Shown in pieces: positions 15,370-24,222 of a DNA stretch of 64,000 nucleotides. How positions within the stretch are numbered: the stretch's first letter is position 1; every line of letters begins with the position of its first letter. The position numbers were made by a program, and so were the translations under genes. Location of the stretch: positions 1 to 64,000 of the forward strand of contig JAFXAD010000035.1 in NCBI GenBank assembly GCA_017522065.1, written 5' to 3'. The notes below the pieces were generated by a model. It worked only from the letters and a program-made list of their open reading frames with translations. It was not told the origin of the DNA and searched no databases. The stretch comes from Bacteroidales bacterium (GTDB lineage: Bacteria > Bacteroidota > Bacteroidia > Bacteroidales > P3).

Positions 15370-16410
15370 ATGAATTGCAAATTATCAAAAATTGTTGCTG
15401 TATCCTTACTGGTTGTAGGATGTGTATATTTCAGTTCCTGTGGAAAGGACGAAAAGGTAGAATTACAGAATACTATTCCAGTATTGCAGAAAGGAGTTAA
15501 TCAAATACCAAACTATGCGAATGCAAAGGATTTTTTAGACGCTGTAGAGTCGTCACTGTTGGCAGATTCTATATCAATTGCAAATAACCCGAAATATGAA
15601 TATGTACGTAAATCAGTAGGGTATTTGATGGATTCTTGTTACAATAGATTTCTTTCGGACTTCGAATTTGGTATCGAGTCTACAGATGTGGAACAAATAT
15701 ATTTGAATAATAATAGTTTTTTAGATACAATAGTAATGGGTGATGAGGTTGCGTTAGCCCCCAAATTCTATTATTCTCCTTTCCGATATGTGGCGAATAC
15801 AGACGGTATGTTTAGTATAGGAGGATATGTTTATAAAATATTCAAGTCTCGTATAGTCTCTGTTTCTTCGGACAGTGTGAACTATCTGTATGCTTTGACA
15901 GAGGATGATCTTCCAAGTGTTGTAATTGACAGCGTGGAAGAGGAATCAACGACAAACAGTTTTCATAGTGGATGCGACTATAACTGGAGGGTAACTAACA
16001 ATCCAAACTCACCAAACGACAGAATACACATAAAACTCAAAACAAATGTTTTGAATGTTGATGATGTTGGTGATATAGCTCTTACATTCGTTCAGGCATA
16101 TAACTTGCACAGAAATCTTTGTTTCTGGTTCGTGAGCAAACACACTCTTAATGTCAATGGTAACGTTAAATTTCATAAGAGCTCCTCGGATGGTTCCGAA
16201 TGGGAGGAAGTTCCCGTTGTCTTTAGTTCATCAAATACAAGTGCGCGTTTTGTTTACACACAATTTATAAATGAATGTTCTTGTATATGGCCATTTACCT
16301 TTTCTTTTAGATCTTTATTCTTGGGCAAATATACTGATAATTACCATTATTTATCATGTACAATCAATGCCTTTTATCCGGGTCATCCGACAGAAACATT
16401 AATTATATAA
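15370..16410 (+). CDS. AT-rich hypothetical lipoprotein
   Basis: 346 residues with a lipoprotein signal ending in the lipobox FSSC (acylated Cys at residue 25, followed by Gly-Lys-Asp). No family is recognised with confidence; the middle is rich in Asp, Ser and Tyr, and the C-terminal third contains several Cys and Trp residues (for example ECSCIWPFTFSF). Codon choice is strongly AT-biased (ATA, TAT, AAA) compared with the genes upstream, suggesting recent acquisition. It is divergent from an AraC regulator and followed by a small barrel gene, so it is probably a regulated surface protein. Confidence 0.65.
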   Translation: MNCKLSKIVAVSLLVVGCVYFSSCGKDEKVELQNTIPVLQKGVNQIPNYANAKDFLDAVESSLLADSISIANNPKYEYVRKSVGYLMDSCYNRFLSDFEFGIESTDVEQIYLNNNSFLDTIVMGDEVALAPKFYYSPFRYVANTDGMFSIGGYVYKIFKSRIVSVSSDSVNYLYALTEDDLPSVVIDSVEEESTTNSFHSGCDYNWRVTNNPNSPNDRIHIKLKTNVLNVDDVGDIALTFVQAYNLHRNLCFWFVSKHTLNVNGNVKFHKSSSDGSEWEEVPVVFSSSNTSARFVYTQFINECSCIWPFTFSFRSLFLGKYTDNYHYLSCTINAFYPGHPTETLII

Positions 16411-16456
16411 AATATATTTAAACACAAAAACAAAGTTTCACAAAAAATTAAAAAAA

Positions 16457-17020
16457 ATGAAGAAGATTAGTCTTTTTATTGGTTTGCTATTTGCAGTGAT
16501 GATATGCTCTGCACAGGAAAAGGCAAATGATTGTATTGTCAATGTAGGCTACGGACACTATGCAGCCACTTTGGATCAGATGTATTTTGCCAACAATGGT
16601 GTTACGATTGGCGACGTCGATGTGCTGACACTGGAATTGAACTTCCACAACCATACGACAGGATGGGGGATGGGCGCTCACTTGAATCTTGGTGGCGCCT
16701 CATGGAGTGAGAGTCTTGTTCCTCCTGCGACGGTGACCCGAACGGTTGGGTTTCATTATGGTATTGATGTGTCGTATAATGTACTTCGTCTTTTTTCACC
16801 CAGCACCGACAGATGGATTGTAAACATTAAAGGCAGTTTGGGCAGTTTCTGGTGCCCCAAGATTAGTCCGCAACTTGAGTATGGTGCCGGTGTTATGGCC
16901 ACATATTATTTCATTGAGCATCTTGGCGTGTTTGGCGAGTGTCAGTGGGGTAATTACAGAACTGGTGACGGATCAAAAGGCAGCAGCGTTTTGAAGGCCG
17001 GTCTGTCGTTCCGCTTCTGA
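16457..17020 (+). CDS. Small outer-membrane beta-barrel protein
   Basis: 187 residues with a signal peptide (MKKISLFIGLLFAVMICSAQ) and amphipathic strands ending in VLKAGLSFRF, a barrel-type C-terminus. No family is recognised. It follows the AT-rich lipoprotein by 46 nt and is closed by a strong terminator, so the two may form one unit of surface proteins controlled by the AraC protein. Confidence 0.7.
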   Translation: MKKISLFIGLLFAVMICSAQEKANDCIVNVGYGHYAATLDQMYFANNGVTIGDVDVLTLELNFHNHTTGWGMGAHLNLGGASWSESLVPPATVTRTVGFHYGIDVSYNVLRLFSPSTDRWIVNIKGSLGSFWCPKISPQLEYGAGVMATYYFIEHLGVFGECQWGNYRTGDGSKGSSVLKAGLSFRF

Positions 17021-17027
17021 TAGCAGA

Positions 17028-17066
17028 CTAACAACCTCGCACATTCGGTGCGAGGTTGTTAGTTTT
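17028..17066 (+). terminator. Strong rho-independent terminator
   Basis: A perfect 15-bp stem (CTAACAACCTCGCAC with its complement, loop ATTCG) followed by TTTT. It separates the plus-strand barrel gene from the convergent dus gene. Confidence 0.88.
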
Positions 17067-17084
17067 AGGTAGGATTGTGGTTCT

Positions 17085-18092
17085 CTACTCTGCGTAATGG
17101 GCATTGATTTGGTCGAGGACGGCCAGCACCTCGGCGAGGGTGGTGACGGTGACCAGTGGGATGCGGAAACGCTTGAAATCGAAGAGGCCGCGGAAGTAGG
17201 CGCCGTAGTGTTTGCGCATCTCGAAGATGGCTTGACGCTCGCCTTTGAAGTCGACAGCGGCCAGAAGATGCTCGCGACAGACGGCAACACGGTCGGAAAC
17301 GGAAATGTTGGAACTGAGATGTGAGAACTGAGATGTGAGAGCTGAGGAAGAAGACTGCATCAGCTCTTTGGTCTGCTCGAATATCCAGGGATTGCCGATG
17401 GCGGCGCGGCCGATGAGGATGCCGTCGACACCATAGCGTTGGCGGGATTCGAGGGCCTGCTGCGGTGTGGTGATGTCGCCGTTGCCGAAGACGGGTATAT
17501 GGAGTCGGGGATTGGCTTTGGTTTCGCCGATGAGGGTCCAGTCGGCCTCGCCGCGGTACATCTGCGACTTGGTGCGTCCGTGGATACTGATGGCGGCGAT
17601 GCCGACGTCCTGCAGCTGCTCGGCGAGGGTGACGATAATCTTGTTGTCGTCGTCATAGCCGAGACGTGTCTTGACGGTGACGGGCAGGGGTGAGCGCTTG
17701 ACGAGCGAGGTGGTGATGGCCACCAGTTTGTCAGGTTCTTTGAGCATCCCCGAGCCGGCACCCTTGCCGGCCACTTTGCGCACGGGGCAGCCCCAGTTGA
17801 TGTCGATAAAGTCGGGTCGGGCGTCGGCAACAACGTCGATGCAGCGCAGCAACGAGTCTTCGTCGTTGCCGAAAACCTGTATGCCGATGGGACGTTCAAA
17901 GTCAGCAAAGAGCATTTTGCGGCGGCTCTTCTCGGCATCGCGGATGAGGGCTTCGCTGGCGATGAACTCGCTGATGAGCACATCGGCCCCGTGCCGCTTG
18001 CAGAGCTGACGGAACGGCAGGTCGGTGATGTCGTCCATCGGCGACAAAAACAGCGGAAATTCGCCCAATTCTATGTTGCCTATTTTGACCAT
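17085..18092 (-). CDS. dus: tRNA-dihydrouridine synthase (DusB-like)
   Basis: 335 residues. The FMN TIM barrel starts with LSPMDDITDLPFRQL and contains the catalytic Cys102 in DINWGCPV, the GKGAGSGML loop, VKTRLGYDD, IHGRT and IGRAAIGNPW. These enzymes reduce uridine to 5,6-dihydrouridine in tRNA. Between the barrel and the helical domain is a Ser-rich insert (SSSSALTSQFSHLSSNISVS) encoded by a 14-bp tandem repeat that looks like an intergenic repeat caught inside the gene; the frame is kept and the rest is intact, so the enzyme is probably active. It ends convergent to the barrel gene at 16457. Confidence 0.92.
   Translation of the reverse strand: MVKIGNIELGEFPLFLSPMDDITDLPFRQLCKRHGADVLISEFIASEALIRDAEKSRRKMLFADFERPIGIQVFGNDEDSLLRCIDVVADARPDFIDINWGCPVRKVAGKGAGSGMLKEPDKLVAITTSLVKRSPLPVTVKTRLGYDDDNKIIVTLAEQLQDVGIAAISIHGRTKSQMYRGEADWTLIGETKANPRLHIPVFGNGDITTPQQALESRQRYGVDGILIGRAAIGNPWIFEQTKELMQSSSSALTSQFSHLSSNISVSDRVAVCREHLLAAVDFKGERQAIFEMRKHYGAYFRGLFDFKRFRIPLVTVTTLAEVLAVLDQINAHYAE
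17311..17347. repeat. 14-bp tandem repeat inside the dus gene
   Basis: GAACTGAGATGTGA occurs twice in tandem (17311-17324 and 17325-17338), followed by a degenerate partial third copy GAGCTGAGG. The unit is not a multiple of three, so each copy is translated in a different frame, giving the Ser/Leu/His-rich insert of the Dus protein. Confidence 0.85.
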
Positions 18093-18134
18093 CTACAATA
18101 ATTTGTATGTTTTCGCGTTAAGCCGAAACGAAAT

Positions 18135-18167
18135 GCAAAAATAGCAAAAAGATGGAACGCACACAAA
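18135..18167 (-). promoter_or_regulatory. Promoter of the dus gene
   Basis: Minus strand TTTG (18167-18164), a 20-nt spacer and TATTTTTGC (18143-18135) fit the Bacteroidota consensus. It overlaps the start of the divergent cytidine deaminase gene, so the two genes share this control region. Confidence 0.65.
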
Positions 18168-18616
18168 CAATAAAATACGAAGAGTGTAGGCTTGATGAAC
18201 TGAGCTCCAGCGACCGAGCCCTGATGGACGAGGCAATCGCGGCAACGGGAAGCGCATACGCGCCGTACTCCAACTTCAAGGTTGGGGCGGCCGTACGGCT
18301 TGACAACGGCACAATAGTGAGAGGCAGCAACCAGGAGAACGTTGCCTATCCGAGTGGCCTGTGTGCCGAGCGGACAGCGCTGTTCGCTGCTTCGGCCCAG
18401 CATTCGGGACACGCAGTCGAGGCTTTGGCGATAGTGGCGCGCAATCCGCAGGAGGCCTTGGTGGGAGCGATGCCATGCGGCGCATGCCGCCAGGTAATGG
18501 CGGAGCAGGAGGGAAAACAAGGGAAAAGAATGCGGGTGATATGCTATGTGTCGGCCGACAAAATATTGATTTTTGAGGGTATAGAGTCGCTCTTGCCATT
18601 TGTTTTCACGATGTGA
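18152..18616 (+). CDS. cdd: Cytidine deaminase
   Basis: 154 residues. The zinc site is complete: Cys71-Ala-Glu73 (CAERTA, Glu73 being the proton shuttle) and Cys109 and Cys112 in PCGACRQ. The nucleoside-binding segment YAPYSNFKVGAAV precedes it. It deaminates cytidine and deoxycytidine to uridine and deoxyuridine in pyrimidine salvage, as a homotetramer in the short bacterial form. It is divergent from dus with a gap of only 59 nt, and no clear plus-strand promoter was found in that gap. Confidence 0.94.
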   Translation: MERTQTIKYEECRLDELSSSDRALMDEAIAATGSAYAPYSNFKVGAAVRLDNGTIVRGSNQENVAYPSGLCAERTALFAASAQHSGHAVEALAIVARNPQEALVGAMPCGACRQVMAEQEGKQGKRMRVICYVSADKILIFEGIESLLPFVFTM

Positions 18617-18696
18617 GACAAATCGGAGCGTGGTTTGTAATATTCTGTTATACAGAAATGTACTAAATTTCGACAAAAAAGTTTTCGGCTGAATGC

Positions 18697-18727
18697 TTGT
18701 CGGTCGGATTTTTCTTTGTACTTTTGC
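18697..18727 (+). promoter_or_regulatory. Promoter of the PpiD-like chaperone gene
   Basis: TTG (18697-18699), a 19-nt spacer and TACTTTTGC (18719-18727) match the consensus well. The leader to 18793 is about 60 nt. Confidence 0.7.
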
Positions 18728-18792
18728 AAACTTGTTTCGTAAGCAAGAGACAAAATATAAATGTTGAAAATAATTAAAAAATAATAACAGCA

Positions 18793-20919
18793 ATGGGAAT
18801 TATTGGAAAAATCAGAAAACATTCGTGGATAGCGGTTCTCATCGTCGGTATCGCTATCGTGGCATTCATTATCGGCGACTTACAGAAAAACCGTAAGCAA
18901 CCTTATTTTGCCAAAATGGACGGGGAAGAAATCACATACGACTATTTCAACGCCCGTGTGATGCAGCGCGAAGAGGATTACCAAATGCGTGGCAACAGCA
19001 GCTATTCCTTCAAGGAGAGCGTGTGGCAAGAAATTGTTCAGGAGCGTCTGCTTGGCAAAGAAATCAACGCCCTTGGTATCGACGTGACCGATGCAGAGGT
19101 GAGCGACATGTATGTAGGCCGCTTCATCCATCAGAACCTGTTGCAGCAGTTCACCAATCCTCAGACCGGTCAGTATGACCGTCAGGGAATCAGCAACTAC
19201 GTGCGCCAGATTGATGAGATGCCGGACACTATGATGGCCAAAATACAATGGTTGAGATATCAGGAGCAGCTGCGTGACGACCGCCAGCGCACCAAGTATT
19301 TTGCTATGGTGCAGAGCGGTATGTACATGCCTAAGGCAATTGCTGAGAAGATAGCAGAAATGAGTTCGAAGCAGTCGGATGTCCGCGTCGCCGGTCTGTC
19401 GTATGCACAGGCAGCAGACGTGCAGGTGGATATTACCGATGCCGACTACCAGAAATATTTCGAGAGCCACAAGAAAGAGCTGAATCGCGACGTGTTCCGT
19501 ATGGACAACCGCGAACAGCGCGAGGTGGCATACGCTGTGTTCACCGCTCAGCCGTCGCAGAAAGACATGATGGACATCGACCAGGAAGTTGGTGAATGGT
19601 GGAGCGAGATGCAGGGCATGGAAGAAGGCGAACTGATTGACTTCGTCAACATGCACGGTGGCTACGATTCGATATATGTCAGCAGCACTTTGTTCGCTGC
19701 TCCGCTCGACACCGTTCTGAAAGGCTCGCATGCAGGCAGCGAAATCTCTCCCATGGTGGTTCCTGCACTGCTGAAGGACGATCTGCGCCGCAATGCTTAT
19801 GGCATGTATGTCATGGGCAAGGTCCTGAAGACCGAAATGCGTCCCGACAGCGTTCGCGCTTCTGTAATCTTCATTCCCAACAACAATTACAACCCCAATA
19901 TCGGACGTACTGTTGAATCGGCCGATCATCTGAAAGACAGTGCCATGGCAATGATCAAGTCAGGAATGCCTTTCGAAGAGGCTGTGCGTCAGTTCTCAAT
20001 CGACACCACTAATGGTGGAGACCTTGACTGGCGTATGGACGGTACACTGGTTTTCGGTGACGAAATTGTTCACCACGGTGTAGGCGAAGTATTCGAGAAA
20101 GAGATTCCCGGCAAGGCTGGACACTACATCGTCAAGGTGACCGGCAAAACAGCCCCGAGCATGAAATACCGTGTGGCATTGGCCCAGAAGATGATTACTC
20201 CCAGTAGCGACACCGAGAAAGATGTCCGCGACCGCGCTAACCAGTTTGCAAGCCAATACACCACATGCCAGGCTATGATCGACGGAGCACAGAGCGAGAA
20301 TATCCAGATGCGCAGCGCACTGCTTATTTCGATGAGCGACTCGCTCACCGGATTTGCCAATACTCGCGACGCCGTCCGCTGGGCATTCAACGAGAAGACC
20401 ATGACAGGTGCCGTCAGCGGCGAGGTCTACAACTCGGACTACAGCTACATCGTTGTAGGACTCCGTGAAATATATGTTCCGAACAATCTGACTCTTGATC
20501 AGGCTCGTCCGCTGATGGAGAACCGCATTCGTATCGAAAAACTTGGCGAACAGCTTGCTGCCAAGGCAGAAGAGGCTATGAAAGGCAAACAGGATATCAC
20601 CGCAATAGCACAGGCTATGAACACGACGGTAGATACTGTTGCAGGCGTGACATTCGGCGGATATCTTGGACGTAACGGCATGGAGCCCAAAGTCACATCG
20701 GCTATCGCTGCCAAGAAGGACACCGGCATCATCGGCCCCATCAAGGGTGCCAGCGGTGTATACGTCATCAGCGTAGACTCAAACAGCAAGGTCGAAAACA
20801 TAAATGCCGACAATATCCGCCAGCGTTTCGAAAGCGTCGGAATGAGTGGTCTCAATTACCTTGTTCCTGTGCTGCAGAACCGCGTGAAGATGGTCGACAA
20901 CAGACTTATGTATATGTAA
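18793..20919 (+). CDS. PpiD/SurA-like membrane-anchored peptidyl-prolyl isomerase chaperone
   Basis: 708 residues. The N-terminus is IRKHSWIAVLIVGIAIVAFI, a single inner-membrane anchor, followed by a SurA-N/PpiD-type helical chaperone domain (about 35-330). A parvulin-like rotamase domain is centred on about 350-450 (VRASVIFIPNN and FSIDTTNGGDLDWRMDGTLV), and a second related segment follows toward the C-terminus (GGYLGRNGMEPKV). Such proteins assist folding of outer-membrane proteins leaving the Sec channel. The gene leads a stretch of envelope genes (dxr, rseP, LptF/G) but has its own promoter and terminator. Confidence 0.88.
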   Translation: MGIIGKIRKHSWIAVLIVGIAIVAFIIGDLQKNRKQPYFAKMDGEEITYDYFNARVMQREEDYQMRGNSSYSFKESVWQEIVQERLLGKEINALGIDVTDAEVSDMYVGRFIHQNLLQQFTNPQTGQYDRQGISNYVRQIDEMPDTMMAKIQWLRYQEQLRDDRQRTKYFAMVQSGMYMPKAIAEKIAEMSSKQSDVRVAGLSYAQAADVQVDITDADYQKYFESHKKELNRDVFRMDNREQREVAYAVFTAQPSQKDMMDIDQEVGEWWSEMQGMEEGELIDFVNMHGGYDSIYVSSTLFAAPLDTVLKGSHAGSEISPMVVPALLKDDLRRNAYGMYVMGKVLKTEMRPDSVRASVIFIPNNNYNPNIGRTVESADHLKDSAMAMIKSGMPFEEAVRQFSIDTTNGGDLDWRMDGTLVFGDEIVHHGVGEVFEKEIPGKAGHYIVKVTGKTAPSMKYRVALAQKMITPSSDTEKDVRDRANQFASQYTTCQAMIDGAQSENIQMRSALLISMSDSLTGFANTRDAVRWAFNEKTMTGAVSGEVYNSDYSYIVVGLREIYVPNNLTLDQARPLMENRIRIEKLGEQLAAKAEEAMKGKQDITAIAQAMNTTVDTVAGVTFGGYLGRNGMEPKVTSAIAAKKDTGIIGPIKGASGVYVISVDSNSKVENINADNIRQRFESVGMSGLNYLVPVLQNRVKMVDNRLMYM

Positions 20920-20946
20920 CATAAGTAATGACTTATAAAAAAAAGG

Positions 20947-20981
20947 AAGGCGGTGTAGGGAAAAATGCACCGCCTTTTTTT
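20947..20981 (+). terminator. Rho-independent terminator after the PpiD-like gene
   Basis: AAGGCGGTG (20947-20955) pairs with CACCGCCTT (20968-20976), followed by six or seven T residues; an A-run precedes it. Confidence 0.85.
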
Positions 20982-21006
20982 AAGAATTAAAAATTAAGAA
21001 TTATAA

Positions 21007-21537
21007 TTGAAGTTTAAAGAGAAAATAAAGAGTTTTTTTGTATCCGCAAAGCGGTTTCCCAAACGGCTTTGGAACGGGCGTCATGTGATTGGCGACCTGG
21101 TGAAGCACAAGCACCGTTTTGTCGTTCTGGACACTGACACCTATAAGGAAAAGATATCGTTCCAGTTGTCGGGCATAAACATCTTTGTTTTTCTCGGAGT
21201 AACATCATTAGTGCTTGTTTTCCTGACGGCGTTGCTGTTGGCATTCACACCGCTCAGGGAACTCATTCCAGGCTATTCAAATACCGGAATGGTGAAGCAG
21301 ACGTACGAGAATGCGCGAGTGATAGACTCGCTGGAGGAGGAACTTAAAGCCCAAGAGGAGTTGCTGGCCGACATACAGGACATAATGCTTGGCAAAGACC
21401 CTGCTGAGCGACATGCTGCAGAGGTCTCGGAACACAAGAAGACTGACAGTGTGAAAACCAAACCGACACCGTATGTGCGTTCCAAAGCCGACACTCTTTT
21501 GCGAAGGGATATAGAAGGAAGGGCAAAAAGACAATGA
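21007..21537 (+). CDS. Single-span membrane protein resembling the N-terminus of M23-type envelope proteins
   Basis: 176 residues from a TTG start. A basic cytoplasmic head with a LDTDTYKEKISFQLS segment is followed by one hydrophobic helix (about 60-80) and TPLRELIPGY, a pattern seen at the start of Bacteroidota M23-family peptidoglycan peptidases. A short coiled coil (SLEEELKAQEELLADIQDIM) follows, but there is no LytM domain; the protein ends in a basic tail. It overlaps dxr as ATGA. It may be a degraded or specialised form that acts as a scaffold. The function is unknown. Confidence 0.7.
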   Translation: MKFKEKIKSFFVSAKRFPKRLWNGRHVIGDLVKHKHRFVVLDTDTYKEKISFQLSGINIFVFLGVTSLVLVFLTALLLAFTPLRELIPGYSNTGMVKQTYENARVIDSLEEELKAQEELLADIQDIMLGKDPAERHAAEVSEHKKTDSVKTKPTPYVRSKADTLLRRDIEGRAKRQ

Positions 21538-22670
21538 AACATATTGCAATTTTAGGTAGTACGGGTTCGATAGGAACACAGACTCTAAATGTTGTGCGTC
21601 GCCACAAAGAGCTCTTTGAAATCGAAGTACTCGTGGCAGGAAGCAATGCTGACCTGCTGATTGAGCAAGCCCGTGAATTTAAGCCCAATGTCGTTGTGAT
21701 TGCCGACAAAAGCAAGTACGGCATAGTCAACGAGGCCTTGAAGGAGAGCGATGTAAAGGTGTTTGCCGGCATCGAGTCGGCATGCGAGGCTGTGGTGATG
21801 GAGAGTGTTGATATCGTTGTTGCGGCGATAGTGGGTTTTGCCGGCCTTCGGCCAACAATGGAGGCGGTAAGGGCCGGCAAGGTCGTTGCTCTCGCCAACA
21901 AAGAGACTATGGTGGTTGCTGGCGACCTGGTGACACGCGAAGCCAGGACCAACAATTCGGCCATACTGCCAGTAGATTCAGAACATTCGGCCATATTCCA
22001 GACCCTTCAGGGCGAGATTGGCAACAGGATTGACAAGATTCTACTCACGGCGTCGGGGGGTCCTTTTTTCGGTCGCAAGCGCGAAGAACTGGAACACGTC
22101 ACCTTGGAAGCTGCATTGAAACATCCCAACTGGAGCATGGGCCGTAAGGTCACTATCGACTCGTCAAGTCTGATGAACAAGGGACTTGAAGTGATAGAGG
22201 CAAAATGGCTTTTCGGTGTCGATGCCAAACAGATAGAGGTTGTCGTCCACCCTCAGAGCATTGTTCACTCGATGGTGCAGTTTGAGGACGGCTCGATAAA
22301 GGCCCAGCTCGGAACGCCCACCATGGAGACCCCGATACAGTATGCGCTGAGCTACCCTCGGCGTATCGAGAGCCACCTGCCGCGTTTCAGTTTCTGGGAA
22401 CATCCAGAACTTACGTTCGCGCGTCCTGATACTGATACTTTCAGATGTCTGCCGTTGGCGTATGAGGCAATAGAGAGAGGCGGCAATATCCCATGCGTGA
22501 TGAATGCCGCCAACGAGGTAGCCGTGCAGAAGTTCATAGAGGGCACATTGCCTTTCCTGGGCATAGCAGATTTCGTGAACGATGCGATGTCGAAAGCTAG
22601 CTACATAGCCAAACCGACATTGGAAGAACTGATAGAATGTGATATTTCGACAAAAAAAAGAATACAATAA
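21534..22670 (+). CDS. dxr: 1-deoxy-D-xylulose 5-phosphate reductoisomerase
   Basis: 378 residues. The NADPH motif GSTGSIGTQTL is at residues 8-18, ALANKETMVVAGDL and PVDSEHSAIFQ form the metal/substrate site, and MNAANE and SMGRKVTIDSSSLMNKGLEV complete the active site. It converts DXP to MEP, the committed step of the non-mevalonate isoprenoid pathway. The gene is followed 52 nt later by rseP, a pairing that is common in bacteria. Confidence 0.96.
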   Translation: MKHIAILGSTGSIGTQTLNVVRRHKELFEIEVLVAGSNADLLIEQAREFKPNVVVIADKSKYGIVNEALKESDVKVFAGIESACEAVVMESVDIVVAAIVGFAGLRPTMEAVRAGKVVALANKETMVVAGDLVTREARTNNSAILPVDSEHSAIFQTLQGEIGNRIDKILLTASGGPFFGRKREELEHVTLEAALKHPNWSMGRKVTIDSSSLMNKGLEVIEAKWLFGVDAKQIEVVVHPQSIVHSMVQFEDGSIKAQLGTPTMETPIQYALSYPRRIESHLPRFSFWEHPELTFARPDTDTFRCLPLAYEAIERGGNIPCVMNAANEVAVQKFIEGTLPFLGIADFVNDAMSKASYIAKPTLEELIECDISTKKRIQ

Positions 22671-22722
22671 TAAAACAAGCCATACACAAAAGGTGTGGCA
22701 ACCAATAATTACGAGATAGAAA

Positions 22723-24189
22723 ATGAAAATAATCGCTTTGCTGCTTAGTTTGTCGCTTCTTGTGTTCACGCACGAGTTGGGGCATTTCTTCTTTGCACGT
22801 CTGTTCAAAACCCGTGTGCGTAGGTTTTATCTTTTCTTCAACTGGAAATTCTCAATACTGAAAGCCAAGAAATTCAATGGCAAATGGCACTTCCTCTTCT
22901 TCAATGGGAAGACCCCCGACGAATGGGATGAGAAGAATCTTAGACCTGAAGACCAGAACAATACATTGTGGGGCATCGGCTGGATTCCGCTTGGTGGCTA
23001 TTGCGACATCGCAGGTATGATCGACGAGACCAAGGGTGCAGACGACATGGAGAGCGAACCACAGCCGTGGGAATACCGCTCGAAGAAAGCCTGGCAACGC
23101 CTTTGTATAATAAGCGGTGGCGTGCTGGTCAATTTCCTTTCGGCACTTTTGATATACACTTGTATATTTGCACATTGGGGTAAAGACGACCTGCCAATGC
23201 AGAACGCCAAGTTGGGATACGACTACCACGAGCTGCTCCTCGCCGAGGGATTCCAAAACGGTGACATAATATATGCCATCGACGGCGAAGAGATGAACGA
23301 CATCGTGAAGACCCAGCATAAGCTGCTGCTCGACAATCCCAAAATCGTTTCGGTACACAGGACTGTGAGACTGTCAGATACCATAGTAAAATCCGAAAGT
23401 GAAGGCGGACCTGTGATGATGGAAATTGTGCCGCATGACACGGTGATGGATGTCGATATAGCTCTCAGCTACGACCTTCTGACCAAGATAGACCCGCGCG
23501 ACACAAATCTGCTCTTTGCAATCAGGGCTCCGTTCGTCGTAAAGGATTTTGCAGCAGGCTCCCATGCCCGCCGTGCCGGTATGGAGGTAGGCGACAGCGT
23601 CGTCAGCCTGAATGGGGAACCCATGGCATGCTATACAGAGATCGCTCAGACCATGAAGGACAATCAGGGCAAAACTGTCGCGTTCGGGGTGTACCGCAAC
23701 GGAGAGTACATCACGCTTGATGTGGATATCGACGACAATGGAAAAATCGGAGTATACCTCGAGAGTCCGGTCAACCTGTTCGAAAGTGTACATACAGACT
23801 ATACCTTTGGAGCTGCCATACCTGCCGGTATTTCTTACGGATGGAACCAGTTGACAACATACGTGCGCTCGTTGCGTGTGCTGTTCACCAAAGACGGCTA
23901 CAAGGGTTTGGGCGGTTTCGGTACGCTTGGCGGACTCTTCCCGTCGACGTGGAACTGGTACTCATTCTGGACAATTACAGCATTCCTCGCAGTTATTCTT
24001 GCTTTCATGAATGTGATACCTATCCCGGGACTTGACGGTGGACATATACTCTTCACCCTGTGGGAGATGATTACACGTCGCAAACCCAGCGAGAAGTTCC
24101 TCGAGACATCACAGACTATAGGTATGATACTGCTGCTGATACTGCTGATCGTAGCGAATGGCAACGATATATTAAGGATATTCAAGTAG
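22723..24189 (+). CDS. rseP: RseP-type site-2 intramembrane zinc protease
   Basis: 488 residues. HELGH at 17-21 lies in the first membrane helix and NVIPIPGLDGG lies in a later helix, giving the two zinc ligands and the second catalytic Asp of the M50 family. Between them is a long periplasmic region with at least one PDZ domain (around 265-345, AGSHARRAGMEVGDSVVSLNG). The family cuts anti-sigma factors and remnant signal peptides within the membrane. It is longer than E. coli RseP by about 40 residues, which is usual in Bacteroidota. No sigma or anti-sigma gene is adjacent. Confidence 0.93.
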   Translation: MKIIALLLSLSLLVFTHELGHFFFARLFKTRVRRFYLFFNWKFSILKAKKFNGKWHFLFFNGKTPDEWDEKNLRPEDQNNTLWGIGWIPLGGYCDIAGMIDETKGADDMESEPQPWEYRSKKAWQRLCIISGGVLVNFLSALLIYTCIFAHWGKDDLPMQNAKLGYDYHELLLAEGFQNGDIIYAIDGEEMNDIVKTQHKLLLDNPKIVSVHRTVRLSDTIVKSESEGGPVMMEIVPHDTVMDVDIALSYDLLTKIDPRDTNLLFAIRAPFVVKDFAAGSHARRAGMEVGDSVVSLNGEPMACYTEIAQTMKDNQGKTVAFGVYRNGEYITLDVDIDDNGKIGVYLESPVNLFESVHTDYTFGAAIPAGISYGWNQLTTYVRSLRVLFTKDGYKGLGGFGTLGGLFPSTWNWYSFWTITAFLAVILAFMNVIPIPGLDGGHILFTLWEMITRRKPSEKFLETSQTIGMILLLILLIVANGNDILRIFK

Positions 24190-24222
24190 AAAGCCGAACT
24201 GCCCATATTCAGACTGAAAGAA

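Noticed and set aside
17311-17347. CRISPR-like array
   Set aside because: Only two and a half copies of a 14-bp unit with no spacers, inside a coding gene.
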